64,000 nucleotides of DNA from Aliterella atlantica CENA595 (GCF_000952155.1 NZ_JYON01000006.1:138332-202331), one strand, 5' to 3'. Positions 8,557 through 18,255 are shown, counted from the stretch's first letter. The notes: a model not told the origin generated them from the letters alone. Translations and numbers: made by a program.

Positions 8557-10182
8557 ATGAAGGGAAGATTCAACCACAAGCACAAATGGAAAAAGACTAA
8601 AAGGCGGCTGCAAGGGCATTCAAGCTCCCGCTTTAGCAAAACTGCGCCGATTTTAGCTCAGTTAGAGCGGGTAATTAAACGACTCTCTCCTAGTTGGCAA
8701 GCGTGTATCCCCCTAGCTACTTTGATTGTGTTGGTGTGGGGTTATGCCGCAGTTGCTCAAGACGCACCGCCTGCAACTACAGACAAGGTAACGCAAGATT
8801 TGCAAAGTTTGCGTGTGGGGATGGATACTCTATGGGTATCGATCGCAGCTTTTTTAGTATTTTTTATGAATGCTGGTTTCTGTATGTTAGAAACCGGATT
8901 TTGCCGTCAGAAGAATGCAGTTAACGTCTTAGCAAAAAACTTAATCGTATTTGCGCTTTCTACCTTAGCATTTTGGGCGATCGGTTTTGGCTTGATGTTT
9001 GGCGATGGCAATCCATTTTTCGGTACTAATGGCTGGTTCCTCAGCGGTGCTGATAATAGTCCTGCTATTGGAGATGCTTATCAAGGTGTATTTAGCGCTC
9101 TCAATTGGACTGGCGTACCTCTAGGCGCTAAGTTTCTGTTCCAGCTTGTATTTGCCGGAACAGCAGCAACTATCGTTTCTGGGGCTGTTGCCGAACGAAT
9201 TAAGTTTGTTGATTTCTTGATTTTCAGTCTCTTACTTGTAGGTATTGCTTACCCAATTACAGGTCACTGGATTTGGGGTGGCGGTTGGCTTGCTAAAGCT
9301 GGTTTTTGGGATTTTGCTGGTTCTACTGTAGTTCACGCTGTTGGCGGTTGGGCGGCTTTGATGGGAGCAGCTTTCTTAGGACCTCGCTTGGGCAAGTATC
9401 AAAATGGTGTCTCGGTGGCTATGCCAGGACACAATATGAGTATTGCTACTTTGGGCACTTTGATTTTGTGGTTGGGCTGGTTTGGTTTTAATCCTGGTTC
9501 GACGATGGCAGTAAGTCCTAGCATTGCTCATATTGCTTTAACGACGAACCTAGCTGGTTCAGTTGGCGGAATTGCGGCAACAATTACAGCTTGGTTATAT
9601 TTGGGTAAGCCGGACTTGTCGATGATTATCAATGGCATTTTGGCAGGGTTAGTCGGAATTACGGCAAGTTGCGCTTTTGTGAGCTTGCCTTGGGCAGCGG
9701 TAATTGGCTTAGTTGCTGGGGTAACTGTTGTCTTTTCCGTTACTTTCTTTGACAAAATCAGAATCGACGACCCTGTTGGTGCAACCTCGGTTCACTTAGT
9801 TTGTGGTATTTGGGGAACTTTAGCTGTCGGCTTGTTTGCTGAAGGTCCTGGCGGCGCTTTGAATCTATACGAGGATGGCTTAGGACCAGTTAGAGGTTTA
9901 CTTTTGGGCGGTGGTTTCCAGCAAACTTTGTCGCAACTGATTGGTATTGTCTCTGTAGGCGGTATTACTGTTCTTCTTAGCACAATCTTTTGGGTAGCCC
10001 TCAAAGCTACTTTAGGTATTCGCGTCAGTGCAGAAGAGGAAATTAAAGGCTTAGACATTAGCGAACATGGTATGGAAGCCTACAGCGGATTTCTCAAGGA
10101 AGCTGATGGCACTGGGTTAGGTGATGCTAATATCGGCGGTTCAGCACAGCAACCAGGAAATTTATCTAGCAGACCGTATTAA
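8557..10182 (+). CDS. amt: Ammonium transporter, Amt family (first of two)
   Basis: A 541-aa Amt/Rh channel moving ammonium across the membrane. The ATG at 8557 is preferred; a TTG nine bases upstream is possible. After an unusually long basic N-terminal extension (about 50 residues, rich in Lys/Arg/His) and a signal-like helix ending AAVAQD, the conserved core begins ([16 protein letters not shown]). The signature [20 protein letters not shown] contains the first pore histidine and the [16 protein letters not shown] segment the second. The C-terminal regulatory tail [16 protein letters not shown] is intact, the loop acted on by PII GlnK. Tandem with a second amt at 10499. Confidence 0.93.
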   Translation: MKGRFNHKHKWKKTKRRLQGHSSSRFSKTAPILAQLERVIKRLSPSWQACIPLATLIVLVWGYAAVAQDAPPATTDKVTQDLQSLRVGMDTLWVSIAAFLVFFMNAGFCMLETGFCRQKNAVNVLAKNLIVFALSTLAFWAIGFGLMFGDGNPFFGTNGWFLSGADNSPAIGDAYQGVFSALNWTGVPLGAKFLFQLVFAGTAATIVSGAVAERIKFVDFLIFSLLLVGIAYPITGHWIWGGGWLAKAGFWDFAGSTVVHAVGGWAALMGAAFLGPRLGKYQNGVSVAMPGHNMSIATLGTLILWLGWFGFNPGSTMAVSPSIAHIALTTNLAGSVGGIAATITAWLYLGKPDLSMIINGILAGLVGITASCAFVSLPWAAVIGLVAGVTVVFSVTFFDKIRIDDPVGATSVHLVCGIWGTLAVGLFAEGPGGALNLYEDGLGPVRGLLLGGGFQQTLSQLIGIVSVGGITVLLSTIFWVALKATLGIRVSAEEEIKGLDISEHGMEAYSGFLKEADGTGLGDANIGGSAQQPGNLSSRPY

Positions 10183-10256
10183 CAGCGACCAGTGACCACA
10201 TAATTCGTAATTCGTAATTAAAGAGGTACAAGCCCCTGACCAGCGACCAGTTAACA
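10180..10256. repeat. Dispersed CAGYGACCAGTGACC / AATTCGTAATTCG repeat cluster
   Basis: The first unit (CAGCGACCAGTGACC) begins directly at the TAA of the preceding amt gene. It is followed by AATTCGTAATTCGTAATT and by a second ACCAGCGACCAGTTAACAG near 10238-10256. Both motifs recur elsewhere in the window. Confidence 0.7.
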
Positions 10257-10293
10257 GAGTTGGTTTTACGCTGAAAGTCACTCGCTAAATTTG

Positions 10294-10341
10294 AATAAAC
10301 CCACCTATAAACAGTCAGTTTTGCTCTTAGGTGGGTTTATT
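10294..10341 (+). terminator. Terminator after the first amt gene
   Basis: A perfect 14-bp inverted repeat (AATAAACCCACCTA at 10294-10307, TAGGTGGGTTTATT at 10328-10341) with a 20-nt loop. It separates the two amt genes, so the second is probably transcribed from its own NtcA-linked promoter. Confidence 0.75.
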
Positions 10342-10411
10342 CGTTTGTTATGTAGCTCTATCTAATTAATCCAACGATTTGCGTTCGCAATTTCCTAGAA
10401 TTCAGCTAAAT

Positions 10412-10425
10412 GTATAGTATGATAC
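10412..10425 (+). promoter_or_regulatory. NtcA binding site upstream of the second amt
   Basis: GTATAGTATGATAC is an exact GTA-N8-TAC site, 74 bases before the start codon. A good -10 at the ideal distance is not obvious; TATTGA at 10443-10448 is the nearest weak candidate. Binding is inferred from consensus and target type. Confidence 0.72.
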
Positions 10426-10498
10426 GGAATTGCTATATGAGATATTGATGCAATGAGACTCACTGCATTCAAAAGATAGATGTAAAAGGTCGAAATAA

Positions 10499-11911
10499 GT
10501 GATAAAGAAAATACTAATTGTCGGTGCGATCGCCATATTTCTGTTTGTTGGTCCATTTGCTGCTCAAGCATCGGCTGCTCCTTTTGATGCCCAAGCAGCA
10601 GTTACCAACGCTCAAACGGCTGCTGATACTGGCTTTATACTCATGTCCTCAGCTTTGGTATTGTTGATGACACCAGGACTAGCATTTTTCTATGGCGGCT
10701 TTGTCCGCGAACGCAATATCCTCAATACTCTCATGATGAGCTTCCTCCTAATGGGAATCGTCGGCGTAACTTGGGTGCTGTGGGGATACAGTTTGTCTTT
10801 TGCTCCTGGGTTGCCATTTATTGGTGGCTTAGAGTGGTTGGGTTTGAATAATGTGGGATTAGAAACGACTGGTTATTTACAAGGTTCTGCACCTACTGAG
10901 GTAGTGTCTTACGCACCAACAATTCCCCACCAAGCATTCATGATTTATCAAGCCATGTTTGCTATCATTACTCCGGCACTAATTTCCGGTGCAATTGTCG
11001 AGCGGGTTAGCTTCCGCGCTTATGCATTGTTTGTCCTCATTTGGTCAACTGTCATTTATTGCCCTTTGGCGCACATGGTCTGGGCTAAAGGTGGATTATT
11101 AGGCTTGTATGGCGGTATTGGCGCACTTGATTTTGCTGGCGGTACGGTGGTACACATTAGCTCTGGGGTTTCAGCTTTAGTTGCAGCAATAGTAATTGGT
11201 CCTCGCAAATCTTTTCCCTCGCAACTAACTGCTCCGCACAATGTACCGTTTATTTTGCTAGGCGCTGGTTTGTTGTGGTTTGGTTGGTTTGGATTTAATG
11301 CTGGTAGCGCTTTAGCTTCTGGTGGTTTAGCTACAGTTGCCTTTGTTGCTACCAATACGGCGGCGGCGGCGGCGGCTTTAACTTGGCTAATTCTAGAAAA
11401 GGTTCTACGCGGCAAACCAACGGCTGTAGGTGCAGCTACAGGTGCAGTTGCAGGTTTGGTAGGCATTACGCCAGCAGCAGGTTTTGTTCCTCCTTTAGCA
11501 GCTATTTTGATTGGTAGTATTACTGCTGTTTGCTGCTTCTATGCCATTAGCTTTAAGCACAAAATACAAATTGATGATTCGTTAGATACTTTCCCCGTAC
11601 ACGGTGTTGGCGGTACGGTAGGGGCAATCTTGACGGGAATTTTTGCTACTGTTGAAGTCAACTCAGCAGGAAAAGATGGCTTATTACGCGGTAATCCAGG
11701 TCAGCTTGTTACCCAAATAATCGCCATCGTCATTGCCTATATTATTGCTGGGGTTGGTACTTTTGTTATTCTCAAGCTGCTGGATGCGACAGTCGGCTTG
11801 CGGCTCACAGCAGAAGAAGAGTTCCAAGGCATGGATATCAACGAACACGGCGAAGAAGGTTATGGCGAAGAGTTTGCTGGTGGGTTAAGTCTCAAGCGCG
11901 AATACGAGTGA
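10499..11911 (+). CDS. amt: Ammonium transporter, Amt family (second of two)
   Basis: A 470-aa Amt channel with a GTG start and a cleavable-looking signal (LFVGPFAAQASAAP). Around eleven membrane helices follow. Pore histidines sit in GTVVHISSGVSALVAA and TFPVHGVGGTVGAILTG, and the C-terminal tail (LTAEEEFQGMDINEHGEEGYG) matches the PII-binding region. It is clearly diverged from the upstream paralogue and lacks that protein's long basic N-terminus. Separated from it by a strong terminator and preceded by its own NtcA box. Confidence 0.92.
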   Translation: MIKKILIVGAIAIFLFVGPFAAQASAAPFDAQAAVTNAQTAADTGFILMSSALVLLMTPGLAFFYGGFVRERNILNTLMMSFLLMGIVGVTWVLWGYSLSFAPGLPFIGGLEWLGLNNVGLETTGYLQGSAPTEVVSYAPTIPHQAFMIYQAMFAIITPALISGAIVERVSFRAYALFVLIWSTVIYCPLAHMVWAKGGLLGLYGGIGALDFAGGTVVHISSGVSALVAAIVIGPRKSFPSQLTAPHNVPFILLGAGLLWFGWFGFNAGSALASGGLATVAFVATNTAAAAAALTWLILEKVLRGKPTAVGAATGAVAGLVGITPAAGFVPPLAAILIGSITAVCCFYAISFKHKIQIDDSLDTFPVHGVGGTVGAILTGIFATVEVNSAGKDGLLRGNPGQLVTQIIAIVIAYIIAGVGTFVILKLLDATVGLRLTAEEEFQGMDINEHGEEGYGEEFAGGLSLKREYE

Positions 11912-12001
11912 TTTGCTCAAGTTTTATCTGAGTGAAAGACAAGTTTCAGCAAGAGATACCGAAATTCTACAGTTTTCTCAATCTAAAATTAAATAAAACT
12001 T

Positions 12002-12046
12002 AAAGCGGCATTTTCAAGAGCTATTTAATAGGGACTGCCGCTTTTA
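12002..12046 (+). terminator. Terminator after the second amt gene
   Basis: AAAGCGGCA (12002-12010) pairs with TGCCGCTTT (12036-12044), followed by a short T-rich tail. The loop is 25 nt. Confidence 0.6.
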
Positions 12047-12128
12047 AGCTTTTCATCCTTAATTGGGCTATTAGTCTCTGTTTAGCTTCCATATTTTCAC
12101 GGACTTCATTCTAGCTACATAAAACTAT

Positions 12129-12142
12129 CTACGAGTATTTAC
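12129..12142 (+). promoter_or_regulatory. Near-consensus NtcA box before a candidate sRNA
   Basis: CTACGAGTATTTAC differs from GTA-N8-TAC at one base of the left half. A candidate -10 (TAGCAT, 12168-12173) lies 25 bases past the box, slightly farther than usual. Confidence 0.35.
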
Positions 12143-12179
12143 TGTTTTCGCTTAAGTTAACGTGCAGTAGCATCTGTAT

Positions 12180-12234
12180 TGGAAAGCAAATTAGCCATTG
12201 CCTGAATAAAACTATTCAGGCAATTTACTTTTTT
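12180..12234 (+). ncRNA. Candidate NtcA-controlled small RNA with intrinsic terminator
   Basis: A free-standing transcription unit without a reading frame is suggested. A perfect 12-bp stem (ATTGCCTGAATA at 12197-12208, TATTCAGGCAAT at 12213-12224) with a 4-nt loop is followed by a T-rich tail ending in six Ts (12229-12234), and a weak promoter and NtcA-like box lie upstream. The predicted transcript is about 55 nt. Size, terminator architecture and nitrogen context recall NsiR4, the NtcA-activated sRNA that represses glutamine synthetase inactivating factors, but I cannot align it here. It could equally be an orphan terminator. Confidence 0.4.
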
Positions 12235-12330
12235 ATACCAAATGTTTGTGTAGCACTAGGTTTTACTTGCTTTTTTAACTATAAAAATAGCAACAATTTT
12301 AACTACTATATATTTTCATCATTATTAATT

Positions 12331-12831
12331 GCTATCAGTTTTTTGATATCTATTCCTGATAGCTTTATGTTTCTCTATAAGAATCTTATTGGCGAGAAAA
12401 ATTAAGTCGATAATTCTTTTGCTAGCATTGATGTTCTCTTGAAAAAGCGATGCAATTTAATTCCTAACTTGGTTGCTGTAGTCAAACAATATGCTGATTT
12501 CGAGCAAAAAACATTAACTGATATTGCTAACTTGCGATCGCAAGCTGTATCAAGTCATAATTCTGGTAGCGATAGGGTTGAAATAGAACATCAAATATCT
12601 AGAGCGATAGGCAATATCTTGGTTGCCATAGAGTCATAAGAATTAAAAGCTAATAATAATTTTAACCGCTTGCAAGCGTCTCTAAATGAAATTGAAGAAC
12701 AATTATCAGCAGCAAGAAGATTTTATAATTCTTCGGTTGCAGATTATAACAATGCTGTCGAGATATCTCCTACCAATTTCATCGTCTCTTTGCTCAATTA
12801 TCGGTTGAAACAGCTTTCTGAAAATACTTAA
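12331..12831 (+). pseudogene. lemA: Degraded lemA-family gene
   Basis: One frame reads as a LemA protein but is broken by in-frame stops. Order seen: hydrophobic N-terminus (AISFLISIP), LYKNLIGEKN, stop (TAA 12403), VDNSFASIDVLLKKRCNLIPNLVAVVKQYADFEQ split over a normal LemA core, IGNILVAIES, stop (TAA 12637), then ELKANNNF and a C-terminal helix with RRFYNSSVADYNNAVE ending at 12829-12831. The second stop sits where LemA has Tyr-Pro and is explained by a 3-base deletion. LemA proteins are membrane-anchored helical proteins of unclear function. Very AT-rich, probably non-functional. Confidence 0.85.
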
Positions 12832-12908
12832 TAAGCAAGAAACATATTAAGTTTGTAAGCATATTTAATTGATAAATTAAGCAAACATTTATTATTCATT
12901 ATCGATAA

Positions 12909-13547
12909 TTAAGTAAGTTTTTCATACACTTTAATCCCATCTCTTTTAATAATGTACGCCGGAACGCCAACTACAACACAATTGGGAGGAATATCTTTTA
13001 CTACAACTGCATTTGCGCCTATTATTACATTATCACCAATTTTTATATCTCCAATAACTTTTGCTCCTGCTCTGATCGCAACATTATTTCCAATAGTTGG
13101 ACTATTTCCTACTCCATTATGTCCAACTGTAACTTGTTGATTAATCCAACAGTTATCGCCAACAGACTTTGCGGAGATTACGGTACTAAAACCGTGCTGA
13201 ATAAATAAACCTGAGCCAATATTCTTACACCAAATATACAGATTTTCTTCTTTTTTAAAGATAAAACTCAAGGGAGTTGCTATAATTACACCAAACAAAT
13301 TTCCTTGATGAATACGATAGTAATAAAGACTTCTAAATTCTTTTTGTAATAGCAAGTACAATAAATTATTCAAATCGTTTTGATTAGTTAAATTATATAT
13401 ATTTGACCATCGTCTTACATCGCTAAAAATGACTGACCTTTGGTTGCTGACAAGAAAAGGTAGAAGTAAAGGGAGCGTTATTAGCTGCAAAGTTTTCTTT
13501 AAAGCGTTTCTCATAAATTTAATTATTGGATATGTTTTAGATTCCAA
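12909..13547 (-). CDS. Left-handed beta-helix acetyltransferase, serine acetyltransferase-like
   Basis: A 212-aa hexapeptide-repeat transferase. Residues 110-200 hold imperfect hexads (IGSGLFIQHGFSTVIS, VGDNCWINQQVTVGHNG, IGNNVAIRAGAKVIG, IGDNVIIGANAVVV) and the closing IPPNCVVVGVPAYIIKRDG, as in CysE and related polysaccharide acetyltransferases. The first 100 residues carry a hydrophobic segment (LITLPLLLPFLV) and lack the CysE N-terminal domain, so a role in acetylating a cell-surface sugar is as likely as serine acetylation. A start at M12 is possible. Base composition is clearly more AT-rich than its neighbours, compatible with transfer. Confidence 0.8.
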   Translation of the reverse strand: MESKTYPIIKFMRNALKKTLQLITLPLLLPFLVSNQRSVIFSDVRRWSNIYNLTNQNDLNNLLYLLLQKEFRSLYYYRIHQGNLFGVIIATPLSFIFKKEENLYIWCKNIGSGLFIQHGFSTVISAKSVGDNCWINQQVTVGHNGVGNSPTIGNNVAIRAGAKVIGDIKIGDNVIIGANAVVVKDIPPNCVVVGVPAYIIKRDGIKVYEKLT

Positions 13548-13787
13548 GCTGAATCTTTAATAAAAATAACTAATATGGCAATATAGTCAATCACTAATAT
13601 AACAGCTACTATATCCTTCGTCGACACTTAGCTTATGTTAGTGCTTAAATCTATTTTTCCCAGACAGAGTGAATGCGAGTTCTAGCGCTTAGACTATTGA
13701 GCGAGCATAGATTTGAGTTATCAATTTGGATTCAACTCATAAATCTAAAAAAATGCATAACCTCAGTAGAAACAGTTTGAATTAAAA

Positions 13788-14369
13788 CTAATTTATACCA
13801 GAAAAAATTTTAGATAAGTCTAAAGATAAATCGGGGAAGCTAGGCAAAGCGATCGCTTCATTTGCTGATAAAATTCGCTGCAGGCGATAATTACAATCGC
13901 CTTGAGTTTTTTGATACGGTTCGGCGTAAGTCTCTAAGCTGTTATCTAGTAAGTTAAATATCCAGTAATGAACTATGCCGTATTCAGCATATAAAGGCAA
14001 TTTGATTTCGCGATCGTATTTTAAGGAAGAATCAGCAACCTCGATAACCAGCAATATATCTACTGCAATAGGATGACTGCTCAAATAATTATCAGCTTTA
14101 TTAACAGCCAGTGTAAAATCTGGTTCAGGTTCGCTATCTGGTGGCAAAATTATCGGCGAATGTACTCTAGTAGTAGCTTTACTTCCTAATAATAAAGTTA
14201 GCTCTTTATTTAATTTACTAATACAGACTTCGTGCGCTGTCTCTTTTGCTACCATCTCAATAAATTGTCCGCGAATTAGCTCAACTCGCTCCTCTTCACC
14301 AAAAAAACCTAGTTGTGCTAGGCGATGATAATCATCTATGCTAAAAAGTTTAACATTAGCAATGCTCAT
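13788..14369 (-). CDS. Uma2 family (DUF820) putative restriction-endonuclease-fold protein
   Basis: A 193-aa member of the Uma2 family, strongly expanded in cyanobacteria. The PD-(D/E)xK-like core is visible: EPEPDFTL, then DILLVIEVADSSLKYDREIKLPLYAEYGI, with Asp, Glu and Lys in the expected order. The opening FSIDDYHRLAQLGFFGEEERVELIRGQFIEM is the usual family N-terminus. Biological role is unknown; some copies travel with mobile DNA. Single gene. Confidence 0.88.
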   Translation of the reverse strand: MSIANVKLFSIDDYHRLAQLGFFGEEERVELIRGQFIEMVAKETAHEVCISKLNKELTLLLGSKATTRVHSPIILPPDSEPEPDFTLAVNKADNYLSSHPIAVDILLVIEVADSSLKYDREIKLPLYAEYGIVHYWIFNLLDNSLETYAEPYQKTQGDCNYRLQRILSANEAIALPSFPDLSLDLSKIFSGIN

Positions 14370-14494
14370 AATTTAGATACCTTCAATAGCAAGCTAACCT
14401 GATAAATGTATTTTTACACCGATGCTGAATTAGCCTAAAATCTATGTAAAGCATTTGACAATAGGCTAAGACGAACTAGAGGATACGAGGCTGC

Positions 14495-15700
14495 ATGGAT
14501 ACTAAAGCTTTTAAGCGATCTCTCCAACATTCAGAAAACTATCACCGTAAAGGCTTTGGCAAAGAAGCAGAAGTTGCTACGATGATGCAGGACGAGTATC
14601 AAAGCAATCTAGTTCAGCAAATTCGAGACAATAACTATACCCTAAAACGCGGTGATGTTACCATTCGTCTAGCTGAGGCGTTTGGTTTTTGTTGGGGAGT
14701 AGAACGTGCTGTCGCAATGGCTTATGAAACCCGTCAGCATTTCCCCACTGAGAAAATTTGGATTACCAATGAAATTATCCACAACCCATCTGTAAACCAG
14801 CGCTTGCGGGAAATGAACGTAGGATTTATCGAAGTTACAGCAGGTGCAAAAGATTTCTCTGTTGTCAATTCTGGCGATGTAGTAATTCTCCCTGCTTTCG
14901 GTGCTAGCGTTGAAGAAATGCAGCTACTCAACGATAAAGGGTGCAAAATTGTTGATACTACTTGCCCTTGGGTGTCTAAAGTTTGGAATACTGTAGAAAA
15001 ACACAAAAAAGGCGAATATACCTCAATTATTCACGGTAAATACCAGCATGAAGAAACGATCGCCACAAGTTCCTTCGCAGGTAAGTATTTAATAGTGCTA
15101 AATCTAGAGCAAGCCGAATATGTCACGGGCTATATCCTCAATGGCGGCGATGCAACTGAATTTATGACAAAATTTAGCCGCGCTTGTTCTGTTGGATTTA
15201 ACCCCGATAAAGATTTAGAGCAAGTTGGCATTGCTAACCAAACTACCATGCTCAAGAGCGAAACCGAGCAAATAGGCAAACTATTTGAGCGGACTATGAT
15301 GAGAAAATACGGTCCTAGCGTCCTAAATCAACATTTCCAAAGCTTTAATACTATCTGCGACGCGACTCAAGAACGTCAAGATGCAATGTTTGAGCTAGTA
15401 GAACAAAAGTTGGATTTGATGGTAGTAATTGGCGGCTTCAACTCTTCTAACACTACTCACTTGCAAGAAATAGCTGAAAATAAGCATCTTCCTTCTTATC
15501 ATATCGATAGCGCAGCGCGAATAAGCGATCGCGGCATTGAGCATCGCTTACTAAGTGGAAACTTGCAAGTAACAGAAAATTGGCTACCTGATGGTGCAAT
15601 TACAATCGGCGTTACTTCTGGAGCTTCAACCCCTGACGTAGTTGTAGCAGATGTTGTAGAAAAGATTTTTGCTTTAAAAACCCTGGCTACGGTAAATTAG
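14495..15700 (+). CDS. ispH: 4-hydroxy-3-methylbut-2-enyl diphosphate reductase
   Basis: A 401-aa 4Fe-4S enzyme catalysing the last step of the MEP isoprenoid pathway, giving IPP and DMAPP for carotenoids, chlorophyll phytyl chains and quinones. Three cluster cysteines are seen in [11 protein letters not shown] (about residue 66), [11 protein letters not shown] (about 157) and [11 protein letters not shown] (about 289). The long N-terminal extension and roughly 400-aa length are the cyanobacterial/plant form rather than the 316-aa E. coli form. Confidence 0.95.
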   Translation: MDTKAFKRSLQHSENYHRKGFGKEAEVATMMQDEYQSNLVQQIRDNNYTLKRGDVTIRLAEAFGFCWGVERAVAMAYETRQHFPTEKIWITNEIIHNPSVNQRLREMNVGFIEVTAGAKDFSVVNSGDVVILPAFGASVEEMQLLNDKGCKIVDTTCPWVSKVWNTVEKHKKGEYTSIIHGKYQHEETIATSSFAGKYLIVLNLEQAEYVTGYILNGGDATEFMTKFSRACSVGFNPDKDLEQVGIANQTTMLKSETEQIGKLFERTMMRKYGPSVLNQHFQSFNTICDATQERQDAMFELVEQKLDLMVVIGGFNSSNTTHLQEIAENKHLPSYHIDSAARISDRGIEHRLLSGNLQVTENWLPDGAITIGVTSGASTPDVVVADVVEKIFALKTLATVN

Positions 15701-15853
15701 TTTTTGCCTAGTGTTGCTCAAAATCTAGGTAATTTCCTGTATGGTACTTACCTTAAGTTAATGCCATAATTCCGCAGATATAACTTTACAGGCATTTTCA
15801 GCAGTTGCCAGTACAGTTGTCTCAACGATTATATCTTTGTGGAAATTGAATTT

Positions 15854-16105
15854 ATGGTTACGAACGCCATGCAGCAAATAATCGCTTTTGTAAATAGTTT
15901 TAGTCACGGCGGCGATCCTGTGTCGCTATTGCTGCTAAAATTACCTGTAAATTGGACTATTGTTGCCCAAACCGTCAAAAATACAGACTTAGCTGGCGAT
16001 GTGCAAAGATCCTTCGATCATTTTGTGCAGACAGGACAAATATGGGCGTTGTTAACTGGAATAATTATCGGTTATCTATTTCGCAGCCTGACTAGCTACG
16101 GTTAA
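15854..16105 (+). CDS. Small single-helix membrane protein, unknown
   Basis: A frame of 83 codons from the ATG at 15854 (a GTG at 15839 would add five residues). Residues from about 60 to the end (WALLTGIIIGYLFRSL) make one membrane helix with a short positively charged tail, preceded by an amphipathic region containing LLLLKLP. I do not recognise it. It lies 98 bases before argH on the same strand, so co-transcription is possible. Confidence 0.55.
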   Translation: MVTNAMQQIIAFVNSFSHGGDPVSLLLLKLPVNWTIVAQTVKNTDLAGDVQRSFDHFVQTGQIWALLTGIIIGYLFRSLTSYG

Positions 16106-16203
16106 ACGAAAATTGCATCTGGTGTACCAGTCTTAGGGTAATAAAACCTCTACAATGAACACTGATTTATCCTACAGACGCGGCGCACGCCGTACTAATT
16201 GCA

Positions 16204-17592
16204 GTGAGTCAACAACAAACTTGGAGCCAACGATTTGAGTCAAGCCTGCATCCGGCGATCGCAATTTTCAATGCTAGTATCGGTTTCGATATCGAATTAA
16301 TTGAATACGATCTAACTGGTTCAATCGCTCATGCTCGAATGCTTGGGCGTACGGGAATTATCTCCCCACAAGAAGCAGAGCAATTAACCGCAGGCTTAGA
16401 ACAAATCCGTCAAGAGTACAATAGCGGGCAATTTACACCAGGTGTAGAAGCTGAAGACGTACATTTTGCTGTCGAACGCAGACTTACAGAGATTGTCGGC
16501 GATGTAGGCAAAAAACTACATACAGCGCGATCGCGTAACGATCAAGTAGGTACAGATATCCGCCTGTACCTACGCGCCCAAATTCAGCAAATTTGCACTC
16601 ATATCCGCCAATTTCAACAAGTTTTGCTTCAGCTTGCCGAACAAAATGTAGAGACTCTCATCCCTGGATACACCCACCTACAACGCGCCCAACCCCTCAG
16701 TTTGGCTCATCACCTCTTGGCGTATTTTCAGATGCTCCAGCGCGACTGGGACCGCTTGAAGGACGTATATAAACGGGTAAATATCTCTCCCCTCGGTAGC
16801 GGTGCTTTGGCAGGAACTACTTTTCCGATTGACAGGCATTACACAGCCGAATTATTAGAATTTGATGGCGTATATGCCAACAGCTTAGATGGAGTAAGCG
16901 ATCGCGATTTTGCCATAGAATTTGCCTGTGCTGCTAGCATAATTATGGTTCACCTCAGCCGCTTGTCAGAAGAAGTCATATTATGGTCGTCAGAAGAATT
17001 TAGCTTTGTCAAGCTCAAAGATAGCTGTGCTACTGGTTCTAGCATTATGCCCCAAAAGAAAAACCCCGACGTGCCAGAATTAGTTAGAGGAAAAACAGGG
17101 CGTGTCTGCGGACATCTGCAAGGGCTATTAATGCTTATGAAGGGGCTACCTTTGGCATACAACAAAGACTTGCAAGAAGATAAGGAAGCGCTATTTGATA
17201 CGGTAAAAACAGTCAAAGCTTGCTTAGAAGCAATGGCAATCCTCTTTCAAGAAGGCTTAGAGTTTCGTACCACACGCCTAGCTGAAGCTGTAGCTGAAGA
17301 CTTTTCTAATGCAACAGATGTAGCAGATTATCTAGCAGCAAGAGGCGTTCCTTTTCGCGAAGCTTACAATTTGGTAGGCAAAGTTGTGAAAACAAGTCTA
17401 GCCGCAGGTAAATTGCTTAAAGATTTAACTATACAAGAATGGCAAGAACTACACCCAGCATTTGCTGAAGATATATATGAAGCGATCGCACCGCGTCAAG
17501 TAGTTGCAGCCCGCAACAGCTACGGCGGTACTGGTTTTGCACAAGTAGAAAAAGCAATTGCGATCGCTCGTACTCAGCTTGAAGCGAATTGA
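16204..17592 (+). CDS. argH: Argininosuccinate lyase
   Basis: A 462-aa fumarase/aspartase superfamily enzyme that splits argininosuccinate into arginine and fumarate, the last step of arginine synthesis. The start is GTG. Seen: the family signature [12 protein letters not shown] at about residues 278-289 (catalytic serine loop), [14 protein letters not shown] near 100 and the TPGYTHLQ-type motif [11 protein letters not shown] near 155. Length is standard. Followed by a stem-loop terminator about 220 bases on. Confidence 0.95.
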   Translation: MSQQQTWSQRFESSLHPAIAIFNASIGFDIELIEYDLTGSIAHARMLGRTGIISPQEAEQLTAGLEQIRQEYNSGQFTPGVEAEDVHFAVERRLTEIVGDVGKKLHTARSRNDQVGTDIRLYLRAQIQQICTHIRQFQQVLLQLAEQNVETLIPGYTHLQRAQPLSLAHHLLAYFQMLQRDWDRLKDVYKRVNISPLGSGALAGTTFPIDRHYTAELLEFDGVYANSLDGVSDRDFAIEFACAASIIMVHLSRLSEEVILWSSEEFSFVKLKDSCATGSSIMPQKKNPDVPELVRGKTGRVCGHLQGLLMLMKGLPLAYNKDLQEDKEALFDTVKTVKACLEAMAILFQEGLEFRTTRLAEAVAEDFSNATDVADYLAARGVPFREAYNLVGKVVKTSLAAGKLLKDLTIQEWQELHPAFAEDIYEAIAPRQVVAARNSYGGTGFAQVEKAIAIARTQLEAN

Positions 17593-17750
17593 TGAAGTTG
17601 TATGTGGAGTTACGTGCCAAAGAACAGCAGATTTGCAGAGTTATTTAGAGCGATCGCAACTTTAAAAGCGACCAGTTAAATATTGGACCTAATTCCCTAA
17701 CTGCTAAAAGTTTTAGGTTTGAAGTTGGGGTAAAACATCCCCATCTTTAA

Positions 17751-17790
17751 ACCTGGTCACTGGTAACTGACAAACTGGTCACTGTTTTAA
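17751..17790. repeat. Dispersed ACCAGTGACC-type repeat (reverse orientation)
   Basis: Reads CTGGTCACTGGTAACTG and AACTGGTCACTGTTTTAA, the reverse complement of the unit that follows stop codons elsewhere. Here its end abuts a HIP1 site rather than a recognised gene. Confidence 0.65.
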
Positions 17791-17812
17791 TGGCGATCGC
17801 CTAAATACAGTT

Positions 17813-17846
17813 AAAGTGGCAGCAAATTATTTGCTACCACTTTTTT
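17813..17846. terminator. Bidirectional-looking terminator between argH and a small ORF
   Basis: AAAGTGGCAGCAAA pairs with TTTGCTACCACTTT (one C-A mismatch, 3-nt loop), followed by T6 on the plus strand. Placed to end argH transcripts and, from the other side, those of the 54-aa gene. Confidence 0.65.
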
Positions 17847-17851
17847 AGAAT

Positions 17852-18016
17852 TTAGTCAGCAGCAGTTGTTGCTGCTCCTTCATCTTCTTCGCTCTTGGGC
17901 GATCTCTGATTAAACCTTCTCTGGAAACGCCCTGTAGTAGTCCGTTTACGAAACTTTCGGGCGTATGCCTGGTTCCGTAGCGCCTTTTCTTTCTTGGGGT
18001 TACGGCGCTTTGCCAT
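17852..18016 (-). CDS. Small basic protein, conserved type, unknown function
   Basis: A 54-aa ORF too short for most gene callers: starts MAKRRNPKKEKALRNQAYARKF and ends with an acidic tail (SEEDEGAATTAAD). The first two thirds hold about 15 Lys/Arg, suggesting RNA or ribosome contact. I believe similar short proteins occur in many cyanobacteria, but this cannot be verified here. It ends at a terminator and is separated from neighbours on both sides, in keeping with an independent gene. Confidence 0.65.
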   Translation of the reverse strand: MAKRRNPKKEKALRNQAYARKFRKRTTTGRFQRRFNQRSPKSEEDEGAATTAAD

Positions 18017-18255
18017 GTTCACCTCATTTATAAACGATGTTCTCGCTATCTATACAGATAGCCCAAATTAATCATTGTAATGGGATAGTTCCACCTAAGT
18101 CAAACAAGCCAATCAACTTATGTAAATCAATTTCAGTATAAATCCTTACAAACTCTGTTGCTTTCTTTGCCCAGTACAAATGTTAGGATGAATAAATGCG
18201 ATCGCTCTAGTAATAAATTACTAGCAATGCTTACTTCATTATCAACATTGAACCT

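Noticed and set aside
9528..10058. Antisense frames opposite the first amt gene
   Set aside because: They mirror the Gly/Ala-rich codons of a real membrane protein and have no start signal.
11056..11466. 136-codon antisense frame in the second amt gene
   Set aside because: Ala/Pro/Lys-rich shadow of a Gly/Ala-rich coding strand with no independent evidence.
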